The notes: a model not told the origin generated them from the letters alone. Positions 1-6,656 are shown, numbered from the stretch's first letter. The stretch: DNA of 6,696 nt from Chromatiales bacterium (GCA_022360595.1 JAKSCN010000663.1:1-6696); one strand, 5' to 3'. Translations and numbers: made by a program.

Positions 1-2
1 AC

Positions 3-716
3 TTGAATGACCAAGCCGAAAGAGAAGAGCCTGATCTGAGCCAGAAGGATACGGAGCCGGTCGAATTTCCAGCACCAGAGGTCGATCGACAGGAGCAAGG
101 CTTCACCTGTTTTTTCACCGGACTGTCAGGCGCAGGTAAATCCACCATTGCCAGGGCGCTTGCTGCCAGGATTGCCAGCACCGGCCGGCCAGTCAGTCTC
201 CTCGATGGTGATGTTGTACGCCAAAACCTATCCAGTGAACTGACCTTCAGCCAAGAACATCGAGACTTAAATATCCGCCGCATCGGTTATGTCGCAAGCG
301 AAGTCACAAGGCACGGGGGTATTGCGATCTGTGCTCCCATAGCACCCTACCGCCATACCCGGGAAGCCGTTCGCTCCACCATTGAAGAGGTGGGCTGCTT
401 TCTTGAAATTCATGTCTCGACCCCCCTATCAGTCTGCGAATTGAGGGACTGTAAAGGTCTCTATCAAAAGGCGCGTGCCGGTCTGATCGAACACTTCACC
501 GGTATCAGTGACCCCTATGAACAGCCATTAAATCCAGATCTCGAGATCGACGCCTCACAGGTTGATTCAGATGAAGCGGCCGAACTGGTGCTGCGTGAAC
601 TCTCACGCAGAGGCTATTGGACTGATGGTCAAAACGCAGGCTCCTCACCTACACAAAAAGCTTTCGGTAAACAACTGAAAACAACCACCTTAAAACAGGA
701 GTCTCAGGCCTTATGA
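3..716 (+). CDS. APS kinase domain, probably the C-terminal part of a bifunctional ATP sulfurylase/APS kinase (5' end outside window)
   Basis: This cytoplasmic enzyme phosphorylates adenosine 5'-phosphosulfate with ATP to give PAPS, the activated sulfate used in assimilation and by sulfotransferases. Visible motifs, counted from the TTG at 3, are the P-loop GLSGAGKST (40-48), LDGD (67-70), FSQEHRDLNIRRIG (82-95), APIAPY (111-116), the substrate-loop segment KGLYQKARAG (151-160) and FTGISDPYE (165-173). All expected active-site blocks are intact. The frame is open to the left edge, so TTG at 3 need not be the true start. Residues 20-34 (VEFPAPEVDRQEQGF) resemble the linker that joins the sulfurylase and kinase in bifunctional proteins, so a missing N-terminal sulfurylase domain is likely. 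A stand-alone CysC is the alternative. After the usual end near RRGYW (202-206) there is an unusual polar tail of about 31 residues with no recognisable domain. The next large gene follows on the same strand after 99 bp. The kinase call is secure; the fusion is inferred. Confidence 0.9.
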   Translation: MNDQAEREEPDLSQKDTEPVEFPAPEVDRQEQGFTCFFTGLSGAGKSTIARALAARIASTGRPVSLLDGDVVRQNLSSELTFSQEHRDLNIRRIGYVASEVTRHGGIAICAPIAPYRHTREAVRSTIEEVGCFLEIHVSTPLSVCELRDCKGLYQKARAGLIEHFTGISDPYEQPLNPDLEIDASQVDSDEAAELVLRELSRRGYWTDGQNAGSSPTQKAFGKQLKTTTLKQESQAL

Positions 717-811
717 ACGGAACCGCTTGTTATCCACGGCGCTGGAGACGGCGCGGCGCCAAAGCTGAACAATCGGCAGTGCATTCAGGGCAGCTAAGCA
801 GAGGGAGATAG
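713..811 (+). CDS. possible 32-residue arginine-rich small ORF (doubtful)
   Basis: An ATG at 713 overlaps the upstream TGA as ATGA, the usual arrangement for translational coupling. An AGGAG (697-701) lies 11 bases before it, slightly far for a Shine-Dalgarno site. The frame runs 32 codons to TAG at 809-811, just before the start of the sugar transferase. The product begins MNGTACYPRRWRRRGAK and is strongly basic, with no family I recognise. Its first part is encoded by the GC-rich repeat at 736-760, so the arginine content may simply reflect base composition. It could be a leader peptide that hands ribosomes to the next gene, or a chance ORF. Chance is more likely. Confidence 0.15.
   Translation: MNGTACYPRRWRRRGAKAEQSAVHSGQLSRGR
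736..760 (+). repeat. GC-rich 12-bp-period direct repeat with hairpin potential in the intergenic leader
   Basis: ACGGCGC occurs at 736-742 and again at 748-754. GGCGC at 738-742 can also pair with GCGCC at 756-760 around a 13-nt loop, and GGCGCC at 755-760 is itself a palindrome. No T-run follows, so this is not an intrinsic terminator. It may be a weak structured element in the mRNA between the APS kinase and sugar transferase genes, or only a patch of high GC. Confidence 0.35.
803..807 (+). promoter_or_regulatory. Shine-Dalgarno site for the sugar transferase gene
   Basis: GGGAG ends 8 bases before the ATG at 816. An in-frame TAA at 795-797 closes the frame upstream, so together they fix the start at 816, with no upstream alternative. 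Confidence 0.55.
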
Positions 812-815
812 GGCG

Positions 816-2303
816 ATGCATATCCAGCACACGTTTCACAGTACCGTGCGACAGGGCACCAAAAAACCCAAGGTGCACCCCTACAAGAACAATCTCAGTG
901 TTCTGAGCATGATCATGGATGGTTTCATCATTGTAGGAACACTCCTGCTGGTCGCCTACCTCCATGATGCCGTAATCAACAAGCAAATCTCCCTCATCGT
1001 CCTGGGGGCGGTTACAACATTTTTTGTTTTCACGACATTCAAACACCTCTATCGTTCCTGGCGCACGGAACCCATTCACATGGAAGCCTGGTACGCCTGT
1101 CAAGCCTGGTTCGGTGCAGCAGCAGTAGTGGCATTAGTACTGTATATTAACGATAGTTCGCCGCCCCCTCCAAAGGGTGTCGTCGTGACATGGTTTCTCT
1201 TCGTACCCCTGGTCATAGTCGCTTCACGATACAGTGGACGTTACCTGTTGCGCTTCGCCCGCACTCATGGTTTCAATGCAAAAAAACTGGCTATCGTGGG
1301 TTCCAATGACCTGGCGGTTCATGTTGCTGAACGGGTCTTAAACAACCCCTGGATGGGCTTCAGAATCGTTGGTTTTTACGATGACAAAAAGACCGGCACC
1401 GTTAAACTACAGTCAACACAACACATGAAGGTGAAAAGCTGTGACGACCTTGTAGCCAGCGCCTCTCAAGGTGAGATTGATCTCATCTATATTGCATGTC
1501 CGCATATGTCATCGAGTAAGTGCCAATCCCTGGTGGGCCGTCTGGGAAACAGTACGGCATCCGTTTATCTTGTCTCTGATCGCAGAACCCTTAGAAACAA
1601 GCACCAGGGAAATATCGACAAACAGTTAATCCGCGGCACACCACTGCGATGCTGCAAAATGGATCTGGCCGGCATCACGGCACTCAGCGTGTATGAGACA
1701 CCTTTTCTGGGGACCGATAGTTGGATAAAACGGGCTGAGGACATCGCACTCAGTACCATTGCGCTCACGCTATTGGCCCTGCCTATGGCCATCATCGCAC
1801 TGGCAATCAAGTGGACATCACCCGGTCCGGCACTGTTCAAGCAGCGTCGTTATGGTCTGGATGGTAAAGAGTTCACGGTATGGAAATTCCGCAGTATGAC
1901 TGTTTGTGAAGATGGCAACGAGATCAAACAAGCACAGAAGGACGATGCCCGCGTGACTCCGCTGGGCGCATTTCTACGACGGTCATCTCTGGACGAACTC
2001 CCCCAACTCATCAACGTTCTTCAAGGCACCATGTCCATCGTCGGCCCCCGACCCCATGCGGTAGCCCACAACGAGTATTACCGCAAACTGATTGGCGGTT
2101 ACATGTTAAGACATAAGGTTAAACCTGGGCTTACCGGTTTGGCGCAGGTCAACGGGTGCCGAGGAGAAACGGATACCACTGAAAAGATGGAAAAGCGGAT
2201 TAAACACGACTTGGACTATATTCGTAACTGGTCGCTATGGCTCGACATAAAGATAGTTATGAACACGGTGATTATCGTTCTGAAACAGGAGAATGCTTAC
2301 TGA
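816..2303 (+). CDS. undecaprenyl-phosphate sugar phosphotransferase (WcaJ/EPS-type, initiating glycosyltransferase)
   Basis: An integral inner-membrane enzyme of the polyprenyl glycosylphosphotransferase family. It moves a sugar-1-phosphate from a nucleotide sugar to undecaprenyl phosphate and so starts a repeat unit of exopolysaccharide, capsule or O-antigen. At 495 residues it is near the usual family length of about 460-500. About four N-terminal membrane segments (roughly 29-48, 55-72, 96-112, 122-138) precede a Rossmann-like domain starting KKLAIVGSN (156-164). A further hydrophobic segment (306-332) leads to the catalytic domain, with SPGPALFKQRRYGLDG (335-350), WKFRSM (356-361), the Asp-Glu pair in SSLDELPQ (390-397), VGPRPHA (409-415) and KPGLTGLAQVNG (436-447). 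These conserved blocks look intact. The sugar cannot be told from sequence; glucose-1-phosphate is usual for WcaJ-like proteins, galactose for WbaP-like ones. The preceding same-strand gene encodes an APS kinase, and co-transcription is possible. No terminator is evident after it; transposase debris begins about 25 bp downstream. Confidence 0.93.
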   Translation: MHIQHTFHSTVRQGTKKPKVHPYKNNLSVLSMIMDGFIIVGTLLLVAYLHDAVINKQISLIVLGAVTTFFVFTTFKHLYRSWRTEPIHMEAWYACQAWFGAAAVVALVLYINDSSPPPPKGVVVTWFLFVPLVIVASRYSGRYLLRFARTHGFNAKKLAIVGSNDLAVHVAERVLNNPWMGFRIVGFYDDKKTGTVKLQSTQHMKVKSCDDLVASASQGEIDLIYIACPHMSSSKCQSLVGRLGNSTASVYLVSDRRTLRNKHQGNIDKQLIRGTPLRCCKMDLAGITALSVYETPFLGTDSWIKRAEDIALSTIALTLLALPMAIIALAIKWTSPGPALFKQRRYGLDGKEFTVWKFRSMTVCEDGNEIKQAQKDDARVTPLGAFLRRSSLDELPQLINVLQGTMSIVGPRPHAVAHNEYYRKLIGGYMLRHKVKPGLTGLAQVNGCRGETDTTEKMEKRIKHDLDYIRNWSLWLDIKIVMNTVIIVLKQENAY

Positions 2304-2328
2304 CAGCGCTCTGAAGAGGTGGCCTTAG

Positions 2329-2980
2329 GTGAATGAGTCGCGACTTAACGGTCCGCTGTGCGACGATTTAAGCCTTACTACAACCATACCGAACGCCCCT
2401 ATCGATGGTTCTGTAAACTGTGTCTGGAAGACGAAGTGCCTGATCACTCCTCGTTCGCAAAAAAATCGCTATGGTCTTTTCAAAGAAACTGATTTACTCA
2501 GGTTTATCTTTAATTTCATAGTGCAGCAATGTCATCAGCAGGACCTGATTAAAAGTGGAAGTTTCCCCATGGATGCCGGTTATGTACGTGCTGATTCCTC
2601 ATGAGAGTATTGTGTGACGAGCATTGCGGCACTACTACCTGCTAATCCCCCATAGTAGGGCTGTGAATGAATCCTGGAAGCGCTCGATACTGATCCTTCA
2701 TTAACCCCCGAACAAAACGCATCTCCCTGACGGGTTCTTTTATCACGATTGATACGAAAAAGGCGCCAGATCGATTTTATTAGTGTACAAATTATCTAAT
2801 CGATACTGAGCGGCCCAGCCAATCGGATATTGGAGCTGGAGCAGTTTGGATGCTGTTGAATATGCCAAGTTGGAGTAGGTCGATGGGTTTAATAACCGCG
2901 GGCTACTAGGGCCCTTTGGCAGGGTTGGAAGAGGCGTAGTATTATCACCAATTTAAGGAGTCTGGCAAAGCGGCTTGACT
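2329..2980 (+). pseudogene. decayed IS1182/DUF772-type DDE transposase (frameshifted, with stops and internal deletion)
   Basis: Separate blocks of one transposase appear in order in different frames. First is LCDDLSL in the frame starting at 2329. Then comes YRWFCKLCLEDEVPDHSSFA (2400-2459) in another frame. A run of seven A's (2459-2465) shifts the frame to KNRYGLFKETDLLRFIF and on to FPMDAGYVRADSS (first catalytic Asp region), stopping at 2602-2604. LEALDTDPSLTPEQN follows (2674-2718), then ISLTGSF from 2721, with a TAG at 2781-2783 just before NYLIDTE (2790-2810). After a large deletion, VEYAKLE*VDGFNNRGLLG (to 2908) and NLRSLAKRL (2950-2976) match the family's C-terminus. The family pattern is recalled (RWFxxLGLEDxVPDHSTFSKNR, FAVDAS, YSTNYLIDTEH, LGFNRLRLRG, QNLRKLAK). 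An intact gene would be more than twice this length, and no product is expected. The 91-codon ORF at 2329-2604 is part of this debris, not a gene. Confidence 0.8.
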
Positions 2981-2997
2981 TAGGGCCTGTTCACACT
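2980..2997 (+). repeat. IS-end-like 18-bp direct repeat, copy 1
   Basis: TTAGGGCCTGTTCACACT matches 6657-6674 at 17 of 18 positions in the same orientation. The GGGCCTGTTnACAC pattern resembles terminal inverted repeats of IS5-superfamily elements, from memory and unverified. It directly follows the transposase relic. If GGG is the outer tip, it points away from the relic, towards the MASE1 gene, so it does not fit as the relic's own right end. Similarity to the second copy stops after 18 bp. Confidence 0.5.
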
Positions 2998-3014
2998 TTC
3001 TGAAAACCAACGGC

Positions 3015-3043
3015 TTGTTTAAAACGCTACACTCTTTCACAAT
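3015..3043 (+). promoter_or_regulatory. weak candidate sigma70 promoter for the MASE1 gene
   Basis: TTGTTT (3015-3020) is separated by 17 bp from CACAAT (3038-3043), 33 bases before the ATG at 3076. The -35 box matches consensus at 3 of 6 positions and the -10 box at 4 of 6. It is the best pair I found in this gap, but it is weak. Confidence 0.25.
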
Positions 3044-3075
3044 AGGTCGTTCTAAAACAATTATCAGAAAAAAAC

Positions 3076-4281
3076 ATGAATCTCTACCAGAGCAAGCCTT
3101 ATCAAGCAGCACTAGTCACCGGGATTGGTTACTATCTTGCGGGACTGTTTGCCGTGCATTTCACGATCATGCCAGAAGGCATCGCCATCATGTGGCCACC
3201 AAACGCTTTCCTGTTAGCTGCCTTCCTGCTATCCCCGAAAAGACATTGGTGGCTATTTGCAGTAGCTGGGGCAATCGCTGAATTTGCCGCGGATATAGGC
3301 AACTTTCCTGTTTGGCAAATTCTCGGATTTGCTGCTGTCAATCTGTCTGAAACACTTTTCTCCGCTTATCTTATCGGCAGGCTTTCAGGCAATCACCCCC
3401 TTAATCTAACATTAAAAAATCTAGGTATTGCCGTTGGGGTCATCTTGTTAGCGGGGCCGCCAATTGCCGCGCTGGCAGGCGCACAAATTTACGCGCTGGG
3501 TGACCCTTCCATTAACTATTGGCAGTTCTGGCGTTTATGGTGGTTTGGGGATGCTACAGGCCTGATAGTAACCCTGCCGTTGATTCTTAGTTTGTCAGGA
3601 AGCACTGATGCGCCATTTGTCCGTATACAACTATCTAAATTGGAAATTGCGGGTCTGATTATAGTCCCGCTGCTCGCTGGCTCACTCCTCCTGACACCGC
3701 TGTACAACAGTATGCCGTGGGCAGCCAGTCCAGTATTGTTGATGCTTTTCCTGGTCTGGATTGCGATGCGAACACCACCCATCATAACCACCAGTGCAGG
3801 ACTGCTAATATCCCTTGCCACAACGTTGGCGACCACTTCAGGGATTGGCCCATTCGCTTCCGGTACGAATGAAGCAGCCAGCGTACTGGCTATTCAGGAG
3901 TTTCTGGTTGCAATCTCTATTCTAGGCCTGTTTCTAAGCTTTGCTTTCTCCGAGGTGCATCGAGTAAACAGGAAACTCGAGCGACTGAACGATGAACTGG
4001 AAATCAAGGTGGCAGATCGCACCCAATCGCTATCCACGATCAACAAAGAGTTGCGTGAGAATCTGAAATCGTTGGAAACAAAACTGCGGGCGGCAGAACG
4101 AAAAAAGCAGGCTTTAGTCACGGAAATGTCTGAAACGGCACTGAATAAAGCAGGCATGGCACAGTTAAATGCCCAATTAATGCAGCGGCTGCAAACAAGC
4201 AATGAGGAAGTGGAAGTACTGAGGGAACAGATCCAATCTTTAACCAAAATGCTGGCCAGTGAAAAGGGCAGCACTATTTGA
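3076..4281 (+). CDS. MASE1 membrane sensor protein with C-terminal coiled coil and no catalytic output domain
   Basis: An integral inner-membrane protein of 401 residues. Residues 8-292 form about 8-10 hydrophobic segments with hallmarks of the MASE1 sensor domain: IAIMWPPNAFLLAAFLL (36-52), WRLWWFGDATGLIVTLPLIL (152-171) and a final segment ending AIQEFLVAISILGLFLSFAF (272-291). MASE1 is normally the input of histidine kinases or GGDEF/EAL enzymes; its ligand is unknown in most cases. After the membrane comes a charged heptad-rich region (about 292-395). It includes LNDELEIKVADRTQSLSTIN (304-323), the usual lead-in to a kinase or cyclase domain. No HisKA, HATPase, GGDEF, EAL or PAS follows, and the protein stops at 401. 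It may therefore act only through protein contacts, or be a C-terminally truncated relic. ATG at 3076 is the only good start, since an in-frame TAG lies at 3043-3045; there is no clear Shine-Dalgarno site. The stop codon abuts that of the opposite-strand c-di-GMP gene. Confidence 0.87.
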   Translation: MNLYQSKPYQAALVTGIGYYLAGLFAVHFTIMPEGIAIMWPPNAFLLAAFLLSPKRHWWLFAVAGAIAEFAADIGNFPVWQILGFAAVNLSETLFSAYLIGRLSGNHPLNLTLKNLGIAVGVILLAGPPIAALAGAQIYALGDPSINYWQFWRLWWFGDATGLIVTLPLILSLSGSTDAPFVRIQLSKLEIAGLIIVPLLAGSLLLTPLYNSMPWAASPVLLMLFLVWIAMRTPPIITTSAGLLISLATTLATTSGIGPFASGTNEAASVLAIQEFLVAISILGLFLSFAFSEVHRVNRKLERLNDELEIKVADRTQSLSTINKELRENLKSLETKLRAAERKKQALVTEMSETALNKAGMAQLNAQLMQRLQTSNEEVEVLREQIQSLTKMLASEKGSTI

Positions 4282-4284
4282 TCA
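4279..4284. other. abutting convergent stop codons (TGATCA)
   Basis: The TGA of the plus-strand MASE1 gene (4279-4281) directly touches the TGA of the minus-strand GGDEF-EAL gene (TCA at 4282-4284), giving the palindrome TGATCA. With zero spacer there is no room for an intergenic terminator. Transcripts from the two sides must therefore end inside, or read through, the opposing gene. Confidence 0.9.
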
Positions 4285-6549
4285 GTTATTTGGCTCTGCC
4301 GGGTAGTTAGATATGAATTTAGTAATCGCTTCGACCGGCAGCGGCTTACTGATCAGAAAACCTTGTACATGGGTACAGCCACTGTCCTTGAGAAAATCTA
4401 GTTGCTCCCGGGTTTCCACTCCCTCGGCAATGGTGTTTACACTCAGATTATTGGCCAGTGAGATACTGGCCAATACGATGGATTTGTCTTCAATGGAATC
4501 GAAGATATCCCTTACAAAAACCCGGTCGATCTTTAGCGAGTCAACAGGAAAATGCTTCACATAGGTCATTGATGAATACCCTGTTCCGAAATCATCCAGG
4601 CTGATACGTACCCCTAGCTTTTTTACCAACTGCAGAGCCTGGGATGACTCGAGCGTATCCTTCAACATGGCACTTTCGGTAATCTCAAGCTCCAACTTGT
4701 CCGGCGGCACATCATATCTATCCAGCAACATGCTGATTCTTCCTGGTAGCCTGCTGTCCCGGATCTGCTCGACTGAGAGATTGATTGCAATTTTCAGGGT
4801 ATCTATCCCCTGGTCATGCCACCGCCTGAGTTGGGAAATGGCCTGCTCCAGAACCCAGTCACCAATCCTATTGATCATTCCCATATCCTCGGCAATGCCA
4901 ATGAAGAAACCAGGTGGCAGCAGGCCCCTTTTAGAATGATTCCAACGAATCAGAGCCTCGCATCCAACCACCTCGTTGGTACTCAGGCAGATCTGAGGCT
5001 GGTAATGGAGTACAAACTGGCCCTCTGCTATGGCATTGTTCAAATCTGCCTTCAGTTCCGAACGTTCCTGCTGCGCCTTGAACATCTGCTGAGAAAAGAA
5101 ATGGAAGGTGTTCTTTCCCATGCTCTTTGCCTGGTACATGGCACTATCAGCATGCTTGATAAGTTCACTGATCACCTCACCATCCTGTGGATAGATGGCG
5201 ATGCCAATGCTAGCAGATAACTGATAGCTCACCTCTTTCAACTGGAACGGCTTTGAGAGGATTGCCAGAATCTTTTCTGCAACCTTGGAAGATTCCAGAC
5301 TAATAACATTTGGATCCTGGAAATCACTTAGAATAATGGTGAATTCGTCGCCCCCTAACCGGGACACTGTATCGCTGGCCCGCACAGTCTGTTTCAGACG
5401 ACTCGCCACACCCTGTAACAGTAGATCACCCTCCGCATGGCCATAACTGTCGTTTAACTCCTTGAAGTTATCCAAGTCGATAAAAAGCAGTGCCAGTGCA
5501 CTCAGATTCCGTTTTGCACGTACCAGAGACTGTTTGAGGCGATCGTAAAATAGTGTTCGGTTAGGCAGTCCGGTCAGCACATCATAGTAAGCCAGCTGCT
5601 GCATCTGCTGGGTATTGAGTTTCTTTTCAGTGATATCACTAAAAATGCCGATATAGTGTTTGACCCTCCCGTCAATGGCTGAAACAGCACTGATGCTAAG
5701 CCACTCCACATAGGTCTCGCCATTCTTCCGCTTGTTGACAACTTCTCCTTGCCAGACACCCTCGCGGGATAACTGGTCCCACATATCCACATAAAAGGAG
5801 TGATCATGATGCCCGGACTTCAGAATCGCAGGTGTTTTGCCCTGCACTTCCCTCTCTTCGTAGCCCGTTACCAGGGAAAAGGCCCGGTTGACACGTTGGA
5901 TTTCACCTTTGCCATCAGTGATGACGATGCCTTCGATACTGCTGTCAAACACCTTTGCCGCCAGTACCAGTTCGAATTCACTCTTCTTGAGCTTGGTGAT
6001 GTCGGTAAAGGCGACAAGCAAACATCGCTTCGGACTCACTGCCCCATCGCTAATCTGCGTGACCCGTCCGGTAAGGGTGACATAGACCTCTGCGTTATCC
6101 CTATCGATGCGGAAGCTAATCTCTTTGGCCTCAGGCCTGTTGTAGAAGGCTCGAAAACGGGCTCTGAATTCACCTATATCTTCCTCGTGGACCAAGTCGA
6201 AAATGTGCAAACCATTTAGGTCAGCAGCCTCCCGATTGACGAGGTCGATTAAAAAGCGGTTGGCCTTAAGAATACAACCATCTTCTCCAATGGTGGCATA
6301 ACCGACGGGGGCTTCATGATAGAGATCGAAATACTCGTCGCGGGCAATTCTGGCCTCAGCCTGAGCCCTGAAGAGTTCGTCATTTTGCATCTCCAGTTCG
6401 ATCTGGTAGATGCGTAGATCTTGGATAATACCTGAGACCTTCTCAAGGTCTTTGGATTTTTTAGCATCTTGTTCTGCAAAAAAAGCCTCTTCGGCTTTCA
6501 TGCGCAGAGATTCCAAATGCTCTAGCCTTTTTTCTAGGTCTGATGACAT
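4282..6549 (-). CDS. PAS-PAS-GGDEF-EAL bifunctional c-di-GMP signalling protein
   Basis: A 755-residue protein with no membrane segment, so cytoplasmic. The order is an N-terminal coiled coil (1-70), PAS1 (about 70-190), PAS2 (about 195-312, with the sequence VNRAFSLVTGY), GGDEF (about 313-480) and EAL (about 495-750). The cyclase site is canonical: RLGGDEF (397-403), with FIDLDNFKELND upstream. The inhibitory RxxD site is present as RASD (390-393), five residues before GGDEF. The EAL phosphodiesterase signature is also complete: EALIRW (531-536), AINLS (588-592), LEITES (621-626), DDFGTGYSS (652-660), LKIDR (672-676), AEGVE (708-712) and QGF (729-731). The sequence thus predicts both synthesis and breakdown of c-di-GMP, with the PAS domains and dimerisation setting the balance. 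No heme or flavin ligand can be assigned to the PAS domains by eye. ATG at 6549 is the first start after an in-frame stop; its ribosome site is poor. The gene is convergent with the MASE1 gene, stop to stop. Confidence 0.95.
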   Translation of the reverse strand: MSSDLEKRLEHLESLRMKAEEAFFAEQDAKKSKDLEKVSGIIQDLRIYQIELEMQNDELFRAQAEARIARDEYFDLYHEAPVGYATIGEDGCILKANRFLIDLVNREAADLNGLHIFDLVHEEDIGEFRARFRAFYNRPEAKEISFRIDRDNAEVYVTLTGRVTQISDGAVSPKRCLLVAFTDITKLKKSEFELVLAAKVFDSSIEGIVITDGKGEIQRVNRAFSLVTGYEEREVQGKTPAILKSGHHDHSFYVDMWDQLSREGVWQGEVVNKRKNGETYVEWLSISAVSAIDGRVKHYIGIFSDITEKKLNTQQMQQLAYYDVLTGLPNRTLFYDRLKQSLVRAKRNLSALALLFIDLDNFKELNDSYGHAEGDLLLQGVASRLKQTVRASDTVSRLGGDEFTIILSDFQDPNVISLESSKVAEKILAILSKPFQLKEVSYQLSASIGIAIYPQDGEVISELIKHADSAMYQAKSMGKNTFHFFSQQMFKAQQERSELKADLNNAIAEGQFVLHYQPQICLSTNEVVGCEALIRWNHSKRGLLPPGFFIGIAEDMGMINRIGDWVLEQAISQLRRWHDQGIDTLKIAINLSVEQIRDSRLPGRISMLLDRYDVPPDKLELEITESAMLKDTLESSQALQLVKKLGVRISLDDFGTGYSSMTYVKHFPVDSLKIDRVFVRDIFDSIEDKSIVLASISLANNLSVNTIAEGVETREQLDFLKDSGCTHVQGFLISKPLPVEAITKFISNYPAEPNN

Positions 6550-6591
6550 TTTCGGGAAAGTCTTTAAGAATATCTATACAATTACAAGCTG

Positions 6592-6619
6592 ATAATACTT
6601 TTGTTTTATAAAATGTCCA
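6592..6619 (-). promoter_or_regulatory. probable sigma70 promoter of the GGDEF-EAL gene
   Basis: Read on the minus strand, TGGACA (complement of 6614-6619) is followed after 16 bp by TATTAT (complement of 6592-6597). Each hexamer matches the sigma70 consensus at 5 of 6 positions, in a very AT-rich stretch. Transcription would start near 6585, giving a leader of about 36 nt before the ATG at 6549. No Shine-Dalgarno site stands out in that leader. Confidence 0.5.
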
Positions 6620-6656
6620 TTTAATTCAGAATTGAATTCCTAATTCGAGAAATTTT

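Noticed and set aside
711..1103. 130-codon minus-strand ORF
   Set aside because: It lies antisense over the start of the well-supported sugar transferase and the spacer, with no recognisable domain; a shadow ORF.
2329..2604. 91-codon ORF starting with GTG as a hypothetical protein gene
   Set aside because: Its second half reads as transposase (KNRYGLFKETDLLRFIF, MDAGYVRADSS), and the matching upstream block lies in another frame. It is part of a frameshifted relic, without a convincing ribosome site.
2908..2915. AGGGCCCT palindrome as a possible operator
   Set aside because: It falls inside the C-terminal block of the transposase relic (GLLGPFG codons) and is not next to any promoter or gene start.
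3015..3281. 88-codon plus-strand ORF overlapping the MASE1 start
   Set aside because: Its frame conflicts with the recognisable MASE1 membrane domain, and its Arg/His-rich product has no visible domain.
3894..4274. 126-codon minus-strand ORF, which could look like an extension of the neighbouring minus-strand gene
   Set aside because: It is serine-rich antisense of the MASE1 coiled coil and not in continuity with the GGDEF-EAL gene, which has its own clear stop at 4282-4284.
4279..4330. Possible bidirectional terminator at the convergent gene ends
   Set aside because: The only symmetry is the 6-bp TGATCA formed by the two stop codons. There is no GC-rich stem or T-tract on either side.
5800..6219. 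139-codon plus-strand ORF
   Set aside because: Fully antisense to the PAS region of the GGDEF-EAL gene and resembling no family; a shadow ORF. The ORF at 4816-5220 is rejected for the same reason.
6620..6656. AATTC-rich stretch upstream of the GGDEF-EAL promoter as an operator repeat
   Set aside because: The repeated AATT/ATTC words are short, irregularly spaced and expected in such AT-rich DNA; no regular dyad could be defined.
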